NCBI GenBank assembly: GCA_902478365.1 | Contig: CABSKX010000011.1 | Location: 1-45,059, forward strand | Source: an uncultured Collinsella sp. | GTDB lineage: Bacteria > Actinomycetota > Coriobacteriia > Coriobacteriales > Coriobacteriaceae | DNA length: 45,059 nucleotides | Direction of reading: 5' to 3' | Shown: positions 19,306 through 26,096 of the stretch, one piece after another | How positions within the stretch are numbered: position 1 is the first letter of the stretch | Layout of the letters: each line of letters begins with the position of its first letter | Made by a program: the position numbers and the translations under genes | Notes under the pieces: generated by a model | Database searches by the model: none | Seen by the model: the letters and a program-made list of their open reading frames with translations, nothing else | Told to the model about the DNA's origin: nothing

Positions 19306-20358
19306 GTGAAAACGGGTATTTCGATTTATCTTTCTAGCCCTCTGCAGGATATTGAACGGACGATTGAGCGTGGCGCCGCGGCGGGTGCGCGCTATGCGTT
19401 TACCTCGCTGCATATTCCCGAGGATGGGGGAGCGGCGTATGCCGATAAGGTCCGTCACGTGCTGTCGCTGCTTTCCGCCCGCGGCATTGCGCTCATTGCC
19501 GATGTGGGGCCGCGCACGTGCGATTTGCTCGGGCTTGAGCGTATCGAGGATCTGCGTGACCTGGGGCTCGAATACCTTCGTTTGGACTATGGCTTTAGCG
19601 CCCAGCGGGTCGCGGAGTTGTCCGGTGTATTTCACATTGTGGTCAATGCATCGACGGTGAGTTCTGATGAAATCGCATCGTGGCGAGAAGCCGGTGCCGA
19701 TGTGACTCGTTTTGCCGCCTGCCACAATTTTTATCCCAAGCCTTATACCGGTTTAGCTCTGGAAGACATTGCTCGGACGAATCTTCGTCTTGCGGCGCTT
19801 GGCTTCGAAATCATGGCTTTTGTGCCGGGTGATGCCAACGTTCGCGGGCCGGTATTCGAAGGACTGCCGACGGTTGAGGAGCAGCGCGGTCGCGCATCAA
19901 AGGTTGCCCTCAACATGCTTGAGCTTGCGCATGGCGCCGATTGCGACATTGTGTTGGTCGGCGACCCCGATCTTTCCGATGCGGGCTGGGCGCAGTTTGC
20001 TCAAGTTTCCGCCGGATACGTGGATTTGCAATGCCAGCTTGACCCCGGCTATGCCTATGTGCGCGGGCAGATTCATCACGACCGGCCCGATTCGAGTACC
20101 CTCATCTTTAGGTCTCAGGAGTCGCGCACGACGCTTAAGCCGGATTCCGTGCCGACGGATACCGGTGCCGGCCTGCCGCGAAAGGCGGGGTCGATCGCTG
20201 TGAGCAATAGCGGCTATGGGCGCTACGAAGGCGAGCTTGAGATTGCGCGGGTCGATCTTCCCGGTGACGAGCGCATGAACGTTGCGGGCCATATCACGCC
20301 CGAGGCAATGGAGCTGCTGCCGTTCATCAAACGCGGATTCGGGGTACGGTTCGTTTAG
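19306..20358 (+). CDS. mupG: DUF871 protein, 6-phospho-N-acetylmuramidase (MupG-like)
   Basis: The 350-residue protein has the DUF871 layout: an N-terminal TIM-barrel (GISIYLSSPLQDIERTIERG start; CHNFYPKPYTGLAL; MAFVPGD) and a smaller C-terminal domain (GSIAVSNSGYGRYEGELEIA). In Staphylococcus aureus MupG splits MurNAc-6-phosphate-GlcNAc taken up by a PTS, giving MurNAc-6-phosphate for MurQ. The gene order here with murR, murQ and murP fits the same pathway. The GTG start has AAGGAG 9 nt upstream. A strong terminator separates it from murP. The enzymatic role is inferred from family and context. Confidence 0.85.
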   Translation: MKTGISIYLSSPLQDIERTIERGAAAGARYAFTSLHIPEDGGAAYADKVRHVLSLLSARGIALIADVGPRTCDLLGLERIEDLRDLGLEYLRLDYGFSAQRVAELSGVFHIVVNASTVSSDEIASWREAGADVTRFAACHNFYPKPYTGLALEDIARTNLRLAALGFEIMAFVPGDANVRGPVFEGLPTVEEQRGRASKVALNMLELAHGADCDIVLVGDPDLSDAGWAQFAQVSAGYVDLQCQLDPGYAYVRGQIHHDRPDSSTLIFRSQESRTTLKPDSVPTDTGAGLPRKAGSIAVSNSGYGRYEGELEIARVDLPGDERMNVAGHITPEAMELLPFIKRGFGVRFV

Positions 20359-20450
20359 CGTGTGACCCGTGGGCTACAATTGGCCCATCATGCTAAGGCG
20401 CCTCGTATGGTGCGCACCTGCGTTGGCCGATCTATATTCGGAGGATTCCC

Positions 20451-20810
20451 ATGACCGTACTGTTTGTTGAATATCCCAAGTGCTCGACCTGTAAAAAGGC
20501 CAAGGCATGGCTGGACGAACATGGGGTTGAGTATATCGACCGCGATATCGTTACGGACAATCCCGCGGCCGATGAACTTGCGACCTGGATTGCTCGTTCG
20601 GGGCTGCCGATGCGACGCTTCTTTAACTCGTCGGGCATGAAATATCGAGAGCTGGGCCTGAAGGCGCGCCTGGATGCGGGTATGACGGACCAGGAATGCT
20701 GCGAGCTGCTAGCGACTGACGGCATGTTGGTTAAGCGCCCGCTGCTGGTGGGCGACGACTTTGCGATCCCCGGCTTTAAGGAAGCGGCTTGGACCGAGGC
20801 GTTGCTGTAG
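20451..20810 (+). CDS. ArsC/Spx-family thioredoxin-fold protein
   Basis: A 119-residue protein of the ArsC/Spx/YffB family. The N-terminal CSTCKKAKAWL (C11, C14) gives the C-x-x-C redox pair typical of Spx-like and YffB-like members. RRFFNSSGMKYRELGL and KRPLLVGDDFAIPGF are the other family landmarks. Arsenate reductase proper is unlikely: no ars genes are near. It may be a redox-sensing regulator or glutathione-type reductase, but family members vary too much to choose. The ATG has GGAGG 6 nt upstream. Confidence 0.85.
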   Translation: MTVLFVEYPKCSTCKKAKAWLDEHGVEYIDRDIVTDNPAADELATWIARSGLPMRRFFNSSGMKYRELGLKARLDAGMTDQECCELLATDGMLVKRPLLVGDDFAIPGFKEAAWTEALL

Positions 20811-20815
20811 CGGCT

Positions 20816-20927
20816 GCGGAAAGTGCGTCCCGTTTCGAGCGCTGATTCTGGGACATGGTTTCCGGTTGAGGGCTCGACGGGAAAGTGGGGACCAGTTTGA
20901 GCTTGAAATCTGGGACGCACTTTCCGC
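20816..20927. repeat. Composite inverted/direct repeat after the ArsC-like gene
   Basis: The ends are perfectly complementary over 16 nt: GCGGAAAGTGCGTCCC (20816-20831) and GGGACGCACTTTCCGC (20912-20927). Between them are two imperfect direct copies of a roughly 40-nt unit (GTTTCGAGC...TCTGGGAC...TTTCC and GTTTGAGC...TCTGGGAC...TTTCC). The element separates two converging genes and has no T-runs. Confidence 0.65.
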
Positions 20928-20944
20928 CGGCGGGCCTGCCCCAG

Positions 20945-21355
20945 TCAGTCCTCCAGCTGTGCCCATTCGTGTGGGTCGTAGATCTTTACGTGCTTGTCGG
21001 GCGTGTCGCTCCAGTACTCTTCGTCCATAAAGGGCAGATATGCCTGAATGCCGGGGCAGATAAACGGAATCCGTTGCCGCTGCAGGCGCTCGCGCTGCCG
21101 CCGCTCCAGGTTCGTCTCGGATATGACGGTCGGCATGCCGGACAGCTCGACGAGGCTTGCCTGAATGCGCTTGAGGTCGGGGAGCGCCGCATGCCATGAC
21201 GTCCGCATGATCAAAAATGAGGCGCGGCGGTAGTTTGCCTGCATCACCGTGATGGCGGGGCGCAGTGTGGGATGGATTTTTTCCCGTTCGGGCCAAAGGT
21301 CAGCAGTGATTTCGAGGCCCAGGGTCTCCCATAGGTAATCAAGCTCTTCGTCCAT
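20945..21355 (-). CDS. Hypothetical protein, 136 aa
   Basis: A small acidic/aromatic protein (starts MDEELDYLWETLGLEI), with no membrane segment or signal. The C-terminal part, RQRIPFICPGIQAYLPFMD, resembles a conserved motif of some MarR-type regulators (IPFI-x-PG-x-Q-x-YLPF), but I see no clear winged-helix domain in front, so it may be a variant or a truncated member. The ATG is preceded by a weak GAGG site. It stops with TGA and faces the ArsC-like gene across a palindrome. Being convergent and alone, context gives no function. Confidence 0.65.
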   Translation of the reverse strand: MDEELDYLWETLGLEITADLWPEREKIHPTLRPAITVMQANYRRASFLIMRTSWHAALPDLKRIQASLVELSGMPTVISETNLERRQRERLQRQRIPFICPGIQAYLPFMDEEYWSDTPDKHVKIYDPHEWAQLED

Positions 21356-21558
21356 GGCGCCTCGATATCTACGCGATCATTGATACTTCGATTGTGTTGC
21401 CTGGTGCTATCGGTTTCGCGGTAGAATCTGCCAACGGTTGACGGCTACCGCTCGCGGCGTTTTGCCCTTCGTGTACAGCGGTCGGCTTCACAGGTCCTTC
21501 ACGGGTTGGACGAAATTAGGCCAATTTGACCGAATTTCAAAAAAGTCAAAATTGGGGC

Positions 21559-21587
21559 TTGCGTCATGGCGGGACTTCCCGTATATT
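21559..21587 (+). promoter_or_regulatory. Promoter of the tRNA pair
   Basis: TTGCGT (21559-21564) and TATATT (21582-21587) with 17 nt between. Transcription would start about 40 nt before tRNA-Gln. A second possible promoter is TTGCCT-19-TAGAAT at 21397-21427. Confidence 0.55.
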
Positions 21588-21631
21588 TCTTTCTTGCGCA
21601 AAGGCACAGCCGAGCGCAGCGATGCAGTCAT

Positions 21632-21705
21632 TGGGATGTCGTCTAATGGCAGGACAGCGGATTCTGGTTCCGTCAATGGGGGTTCGACTCCCTCCATCCC
21701 AGCCA
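21632..21705 (+). tRNA. tRNA-Gln (anticodon CTG)
   Basis: A cloverleaf can be drawn: acceptor TGGGATG (21632-21638) with CATCCCA (21695-21701), anticodon stem GCGGA/TCCGT around loop TTCTGGT (anticodon CTG, reads CAG), and T-arm GGGGTTCGACTCCC. A CCA end is encoded (21703-21705). It is followed 17 nt later by tRNA-Glu. Confidence 0.93.
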
Positions 21706-21722
21706 TTGCATTTGCTACATAT

Positions 21723-21796
21723 GGCCCGTTCGTCTAGCGGTTTAGGACGCCGCCCTCTCAAGGCGGAGATCACCAGTTCGAATCTGGTACGGGCTA
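21723..21796 (+). tRNA. tRNA-Glu (anticodon CTC)
   Basis: Acceptor GGCCCGT (21723-21729) pairs with ACGGGCT (21789-21795, one G-U). Anticodon stem CCGCC/GGCGG holds loop CTCTCAA (anticodon CTC, reads GAG). T-arm CCAGTTCGAATCTGG. The 3' end reads ACCCA, so a plain CCA directly after the discriminator base is not encoded. Co-transcribed with tRNA-Gln. Confidence 0.92.
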
Positions 21797-21810
21797 CCCA
21801 CAAATGAATG

Positions 21811-21840
21811 CCCGGGCCTCGCAAGAGACCCGGGTTTTGT
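21811..21840 (+). terminator. Terminator after the tRNA pair
   Basis: CCCGGGCCTC (21811-21820) pairs with GAGACCCGGG (21825-21834, one mismatch), followed by TTTTGT. Confidence 0.82.
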
Positions 21841-21894
21841 GTATCGACCGTATATACGGCGTCTGCCGTGTTTCGCTCAGATCGAGGAGTAGCC

Positions 21895-22812
21895 ATGGAT
21901 CTGCCCATCAGCTTGCAAGACATCACGTATGCCGAGAACTATCTGGCGCAGGGCGACCTGGCTACGGCGACGCCGCTGTTGGAGCGCCTGGTGGAGCTCG
22001 CCGAGGAGTATATCGACGCCGAGTGCAAGACGGAGGAGAAGCGCCAATACTTTAGCTTCGATAGCAAGTTTGAGCGCTTGGCCTATCGTCGCGTGGAGAA
22101 GGATCCGCGCGAGCTCGTGCAGGTCGAGGTGCCGTTTGACCGCCTGTACTCTGACATGGCGTTTGCCTACATTCGCCAGCAGGATTATGTGAGCGCTCGT
22201 AATGCCCTGATGCAGGCTGTGCGCTGGGACCCCATGAACTGCAACTATCGCTTGGACTTGGCCGAGCTGTTCCGTGCACTCGAGGACAAGCAGGAATGGG
22301 CATCGCTCTCGTTCTCGGTGCTGGAGCGTGCAAGCGATGGCAAGTGCGCCGCCCGCGCCTATGCCAACTTGGGCCAGTATTTCCTTGAGCCCGAGACCGA
22401 GAATGTCTCGGCCGCCGTGGGTTGCGCGCGTCTGGCACTGCGCTTAGCGCCCAACGATGCGCACACGACGCGCCTGCTCAACAAGATTCATACCACCTAT
22501 CCGGATGCCGCCGAGGAGAGCGACGAGCACGTGATGGGTGAACTGGCCCTGCAAGGCGTGCCGACCTCGCCTTCGGCCGAGATTGCCATCTGCCTGATTA
22601 TGTGCGCGACCGATGCTGCAAGCGACGGCGACAAGCAGGAGGCGACGCGCCTGACAGTGCGTGCTCGCGACCTTGTGGGCGAGGAGGCCTGCGCGGCGAT
22701 TATCAAACTGGTGCGCGAGAGCGACGCCGAGCTCAATGCTGAGCGCAAGGCAAAGCGCGACGCCGCGGGCTCAAACGTCGATGGGACCGAGGAGGCCAGC
22801 GATGCCCAGTAA
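21895..22812 (+). CDS. TPR-like repeat protein upstream of smpB
   Basis: A 305-residue soluble, mostly helical protein. Helical pairs such as LYSDMAFAYIRQQDYVSARN and CNYRLDLAELFRALED (roughly residues 85-185) look like tetratricopeptide repeats, which bind proteins. The C-terminal 30 residues are charged and probably disordered. The ATG at 21895 has GAGGAG 5 nt upstream; the frame is open further 5' into the tRNA terminator and is rejected there. It overlaps smpB by 11 nt, so the two are translationally coupled. A link to trans-translation is tempting but unproven, and no specific family name is supported. Confidence 0.82.
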   Translation: MDLPISLQDITYAENYLAQGDLATATPLLERLVELAEEYIDAECKTEEKRQYFSFDSKFERLAYRRVEKDPRELVQVEVPFDRLYSDMAFAYIRQQDYVSARNALMQAVRWDPMNCNYRLDLAELFRALEDKQEWASLSFSVLERASDGKCAARAYANLGQYFLEPETENVSAAVGCARLALRLAPNDAHTTRLLNKIHTTYPDAAEESDEHVMGELALQGVPTSPSAEIAICLIMCATDAASDGDKQEATRLTVRARDLVGEEACAAIIKLVRESDAELNAERKAKRDAAGSNVDGTEEASDAQ

Positions 22813-23272
22813 GCGCGAGCGCAAGCTCATCTCCAAGAATCGCTCGGCACACCACGAGTACTTTATCGATGAGACCTTTGAGTGCGGCATTGAGCTGAGC
22901 GGTACCGAGGTCAAGTCGATTCGCGAGCGCGCGTGCCAGATCACCGACACCTTTGCACTGATTCGTGGCGGCGAGTGCTGGCTCGTGGGCCTGCATATTC
23001 ACCCTTATAGCCATGGTGGCGTGTGGAATCGCGACCCTGATCGCCGCCGTCGTCTGCTGCTGCACCGCAAGGAGATTGACTTTCTTGACGGCAAACTGCG
23101 TAATCGCGGCTATGCCCTGGTGCCGCTGGAGCTCTACTTTAATACCGACGGCCGCGTAAAGCTGCTGCTGGGCCTAGGCCGCGGCAAGAAACTTTACGAC
23201 AAGCGCGAGGATATGGCCAAGCGCGATGTCCAGCGCGAGATTGACCGCGCGCTTAAGGAGCGTAACCGCTAG
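22802..23272 (+). CDS. smpB: SsrA-binding protein SmpB
   Basis: SmpB binds tmRNA and brings it to stalled ribosomes, where the trapped protein is tagged for breakdown. The 156-residue product is full length: NRSAHHEYFIDETFECGIEL, GTEVKSIRERACQI and the RNA-binding HRKEIDFLDGKL are all present. It ends with a basic tail (KKLYDKREDMAKRDVQREI) that reads the mRNA channel. The start lies inside the upstream gene, with GAGGAGG (22790-22796) 5 nt before. The tmRNA gene itself is not in this window. RNase R, its usual partner, is at 12112-14247. Confidence 0.96.
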   Translation: MPSKRERKLISKNRSAHHEYFIDETFECGIELSGTEVKSIRERACQITDTFALIRGGECWLVGLHIHPYSHGGVWNRDPDRRRRLLLHRKEIDFLDGKLRNRGYALVPLELYFNTDGRVKLLLGLGRGKKLYDKREDMAKRDVQREIDRALKERNR

Positions 23273-23283
23273 GCGCTCTGTAT

Positions 23284-23351
23284 AAGTTGCGGTGGAATAC
23301 GGACCGTTTTGCCTGTTTGAGGGGCTATTCAGTCCCTATTTCACCGCAACT
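23284..23351. repeat. Inverted repeat, family B copy 2
   Basis: AAGTTGCGGTGGAATACGGAC (23284 on) pairs with GTCCCTATTTCACCGCAACT, with three mismatches in 22 nt. The GTTGCGG-to-CCGCAAC distance (23286-23350) is 65 nt, equal to the other two copies; the 23-nt centre differs. It lies 11 nt after smpB. Confidence 0.75.
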
Positions 23352-23378
23352 GCGGGCGTTTCATCTTGCCTATACTGT

Positions 23379-23398
23379 TTTGACACATATGTCTCAAA
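23379..23398. promoter_or_regulatory. 20-nt near-perfect palindrome before the flavin reductase gene
   Basis: TTTGACACATATGTCTCAAA is symmetrical except for one pair. It lies 80 nt upstream of the flavin reductase start and directly before the smpB terminator. It has operator-like size; the regulator is unknown. Confidence 0.35.
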
Positions 23399-23429
23399 GG
23401 CGGCGTCCGTTATGGGCGTCGCCTTTTTT
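23398..23429 (+). terminator. Terminator downstream of smpB
   Basis: AGGCGGCGTCC pairs with GGGCGTCGCCT (G-U pairs included), followed by TTTTTT. Confidence 0.8.
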
Positions 23430-23480
23430 GTGGGTACATACATCCATAAGGTACCAACCCGGGTTAGGGGAGTGATCGTT

Positions 23481-23984
23481 ATGGACAAAACTGCGTTCTT
23501 TACCATGCCGAGCGGTCTGTACGTGGTGAGCGCTGCGGCAGACGGGCTGCGCGCCGGCTGTGTCATCAACACAGCGGTGCAGGTGACGTCCATGCCGCCG
23601 TGCATTTCGGTTGCCGTGAACAAGGACAACGTCACCTCAGGCGTCATCGCATCGGCCAAAGCGTTCGCGCTGACCGTGATCGATCAGACGGCCGATATGC
23701 TCTACATCGGTAACTTTGGGTTCCGCACCAGCAGCGATTATGACAAGTTTGCCAAATACGAGACCCGCGAGACGGCTCTGGGCATGCCCTATGTGCCCGA
23801 GCACGCGGCGGCCCTGTTTAGCTGCCGTTTGATTGACACTGTGGATGTGGGCACGCATCTACTGTTTATCGGTGAGGTCGAGGATGCCGAGCGCCTGAGC
23901 GACGAGACGCCGCTGACGTACGACTACTATCACAAGGTTTTGAAGGGCAAGACGCCTCCGAAGGCCTCGTCCTATCAAGGCTAG
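23481..23984 (+). CDS. Flavin reductase-like FMN-binding protein
   Basis: A 167-residue flavin reductase-domain protein of the kind that carries FMN and passes electrons from NAD(P)H. Visible landmarks are the N-terminal MPSGLYVVSAAADGLRAGCV, the FMN-contact strand NTAVQVTSMPPCISVAVN and the C-terminal LTYDYYHKVLKGKTPPKA. That last motif is typical of the flavin reductase part of high-molecular-weight rubredoxins. A rubredoxin gene follows 89 nt later with its own promoter. The ATG has AGGGGAG 8 nt upstream. It probably reduces rubredoxin for oxygen, peroxide or NO defence in an anaerobe; the final acceptor is not in the window. Confidence 0.87.
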   Translation: MDKTAFFTMPSGLYVVSAAADGLRAGCVINTAVQVTSMPPCISVAVNKDNVTSGVIASAKAFALTVIDQTADMLYIGNFGFRTSSDYDKFAKYETRETALGMPYVPEHAAALFSCRLIDTVDVGTHLLFIGEVEDAERLSDETPLTYDYYHKVLKGKTPPKASSYQG

Positions 23985-24001
23985 AATTGTTGTAAAAACA
24001 C

Positions 24002-24029
24002 TTGCATTATTTTATTGAGAACATATACT
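24002..24029 (+). promoter_or_regulatory. Promoter of the rubredoxin gene
   Basis: TTGCAT (24002-24007) and TATACT (24024-24029), spacing 16 nt, 45 nt before the start codon. A good sigma-70-type match in an AT-rich stretch. Confidence 0.6.
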
Positions 24030-24073
24030 AATAAGCGAAGTACATCACCAGTCGCGTTCGAGAGGAGAACATC

Positions 24074-24217
24074 ATGGCTGAGGAGAAGAAGACGTATAAG
24101 TTTGTGTGCATCGTTTGCGGTTACGAGGTTGAGGTCGATACGCCCGAGCTGCCCGAGGACTACGTGTGCCCGGTGTGCGGCGTCGGTCCCGATCAGTTTG
24201 AGCTCGTCGAGGAGTAG
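24074..24217 (+). CDS. Rubredoxin (short form, 47 aa)
   Basis: A 47-residue electron carrier with a single iron held by four cysteines: C12-x-x-C15-G and C32-x-x-C35-G. It is shorter than the usual 52-54 residues: the loop between the two cysteine pairs is trimmed and lacks the common YDP and GIPPGT segments. It still has LPEDYVCPVCG and the C-terminal FELVEE. The ATG has GAGGAG 6 nt upstream and a good promoter. Its neighbour is the flavin reductase; in some anaerobes the two domains are fused. A terminator follows. Identity is clear despite the size. Confidence 0.93.
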   Translation: MAEEKKTYKFVCIVCGYEVEVDTPELPEDYVCPVCGVGPDQFELVEE

Positions 24218-24258
24218 CTCGCAGGCACACGACTTGCAGCAATACATAGCTCTGTCCA

Positions 24259-24294
24259 AGGGCCCCGGTCGAATTCTCGGCCGGGGCCCTTTTC
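24259..24294 (+). terminator. Terminator after the rubredoxin gene
   Basis: AGGGCCCCGG (24259-24268) pairs with CCGGGGCCCT (24281-24290), followed by TTTT. Confidence 0.88.
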
Positions 24295-24362
24295 CTCCGT
24301 CCCCAAGGGATCACGGCTGCTGTTAGCCGATCCTGTCTGTTGTGAGTCCGGCCGACCGTTTG

Positions 24363-24736
24363 TCTCAATCTGTAACATCTAGCGGCTCAAAACGGGTCTT
24401 CCTGTTACAGAACGAGACAAACCAAAACCATCATTCTCAAAATCTCAATCTGTAACATCTGGCGGCTCAAAACGGGTCTATCTGTTACAGATCGAGACAA
24501 AAGGTTGGAGCTGAAGAAATGTCTCGATCTGTAACATCTAGAAGCGGAAATTGGGTCCACTTGTTACAGATCGAGACAAACCAAAACCATCATTCTCAAA
24601 ATCTCAATCTGTAATATCTGACGGTAAAAACGGGGTCTACGTGTTACAGATTGAGACAAACGGAGCTGTCCCTCGGAAAGATCTCAATCTGTAACATCTA
24701 GACATCAAAAGCGGGTCTAGATGTTACAGATCGAGA
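24363..24736. repeat. Five-unit alternating palindrome array, family A units 1-5
   Basis: The 15-nt motif TCTCRATCTGTAACA begins at 24363, 24443, 24522, 24602 and 24682. Each copy is followed by exactly 25 nt and then its reverse complement (at 24403, 24483, 24562, 24642, 24722). The spacers between units are also 25 nt (one is 24), so a motif occurs about every 40 nt in alternating orientation. Centres share a rough pattern (TCTRG, an A-tract, GGGTCTA). In unit 5 the stem extends to 21 bp. The array fills the gap between rubredoxin and mntH, which converge. There is no T-run and no open frame of note. Confidence 0.93.
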
Positions 24737-24764
24737 CGTTTGCCTAGGTGGACCCCCCGTTCCA

Positions 24765-26021
24765 TTACATCCCGGTCAACAGCACGGCGTCGAGCGCCGT
24801 TACGACGACACCGATCCCTACGAGCAACGCGTTGAGCGGGCGCGAGTTGGCGTATTTGCCCATGACGCGGGGCGAACTGGTGAGTCGTATGAGCACAAAG
24901 ACCGTAATCGGCAGCTGAAGTGACAGCAGTGCCTGACTCCAGATGAGACCTTCAAAAGGATTCGGGACGACCAAGCACGCCGCCACTGCGCCTACGAAGC
25001 AGGCCGCAACGCCGATCGATGAGTGTCGGTCGTGGATGTCGTATTCCTCGTCGAACATGCCCGCGGTGATGGTGCCCGCCGCCATGCCCGCCGTCACACT
25101 ACTCGATATGCCCGCAAACAGCAGCGCTACCGCAAAGATGGTCGAGCTCGCCGGGCCCAAGATGGGGGAGAGCGTGGCCGCTGCGACGGCGAGGTCGTCT
25201 ACGACAATGCTGTGCGCAAAGAAGGTCGTTGCGGCCAGGATGACCATGGCCGAGTTGATTGCCCAGCCCACGCCCATCGAAAAGAGCGTGTCGAAGAGCT
25301 CGTAGCGTAGACGTTCCTCGATAACCTGCTCGCCTTGGCCTTCGAAGTGCATGGATTGGATGACCTCGGAGTGTAGAAAGAGGTTGTGTGGCATAACGAT
25401 CGCGCCTAGGACACTTACGATAATCGCGGCCGAGCCGGTGGGCATACTGGGTGTGATCCAGCTTGCGGCGGCCTGCGGCCAGTCGACCTGGACCAGCGCA
25501 AGCTCGGCCAAAAACGAGAGTCCTACCACGCCTACGAAGGCGATGATCCATCGCTCGGCGCGCTTGTAGGAGCTCGTCATGAGCATCGCCATCGATGCTG
25601 CCGCCACGATGACGCAGCCCGCGCGCACGGGCAGCCCAAAGAGCATCTGGAGTGCGATCGCACCGCCCAGGACTTCGGCCATGGCGGTGGCGATGGTCGC
25701 GAGGTAAGCACTGACGAGTACCGTGCGTCCAACGAAGCGGGGAAGGTAACGTGTCGTGGCTTCGGCAAGACAGGCGCCCGTGGCGATACCCAGGTGTGCC
25801 GCGTTGTGCTGCAGCGCGATGAGCATAATCGTGGACAGCGTGACGATCCACAGCAGCGCGTAGCCAAACTGCGAGCCCGCGGCCATATTGGAGGCCCAGT
25901 TGCCCGGGTCGATAAAGCCGACGGTCACGAGCAGCCCGGGGCCGATATGCCGCGCAATGTCTAGGCCTCCGTGACCACCAGTGCGTCGGGAGCCAAAGTG
26001 TTGTTTGAGATGGTTGAGCAT
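24765..26021 (-). CDS. mntH: Nramp-family Mn/Fe transporter
   Basis: A 418-residue proton-coupled divalent metal importer of the Nramp family, with about 11 membrane helices. The metal-binding motif of the first helix is intact (FIDPGNWASNM, D38-P-G-N41), and the partner motif MPHNLFLHSEV with the Met-Pro-His triad is present in the sixth. Manganese is the likely substrate, with iron possible. Start: the Met at 26021 has AGGAG 6 nt upstream; an upstream in-frame ATG is rejected. It lies 75 nt after gpmA on the same strand, perhaps co-transcribed. No MntR-type regulator is near. Confidence 0.92.
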   Translation of the reverse strand: MLNHLKQHFGSRRTGGHGGLDIARHIGPGLLVTVGFIDPGNWASNMAAGSQFGYALLWIVTLSTIMLIALQHNAAHLGIATGACLAEATTRYLPRFVGRTVLVSAYLATIATAMAEVLGGAIALQMLFGLPVRAGCVIVAAASMAMLMTSSYKRAERWIIAFVGVVGLSFLAELALVQVDWPQAAASWITPSMPTGSAAIIVSVLGAIVMPHNLFLHSEVIQSMHFEGQGEQVIEERLRYELFDTLFSMGVGWAINSAMVILAATTFFAHSIVVDDLAVAAATLSPILGPASSTIFAVALLFAGISSSVTAGMAAGTITAGMFDEEYDIHDRHSSIGVAACFVGAVAACLVVPNPFEGLIWSQALLSLQLPITVFVLIRLTSSPRVMGKYANSRPLNALLVGIGVVVTALDAVLLTGM

Positions 26022-26096
26022 GGTGCGCTCCTGTGTATGGGCGGCGTGGCGTCGCATCTGGGTCGTGCGGCGCCACGCGTCGGATTTGGGTTGGGG

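Noticed and set aside
21438..21737. Open frame of 99 codons
   Set aside because: It runs through tRNA-Gln and into tRNA-Glu and has no ribosome site.
24363..24736. CRISPR array
   Set aside because: The 15-nt motif alternates orientation, two spacers contain the same sequence, single copies occur elsewhere, and there are no cas genes.
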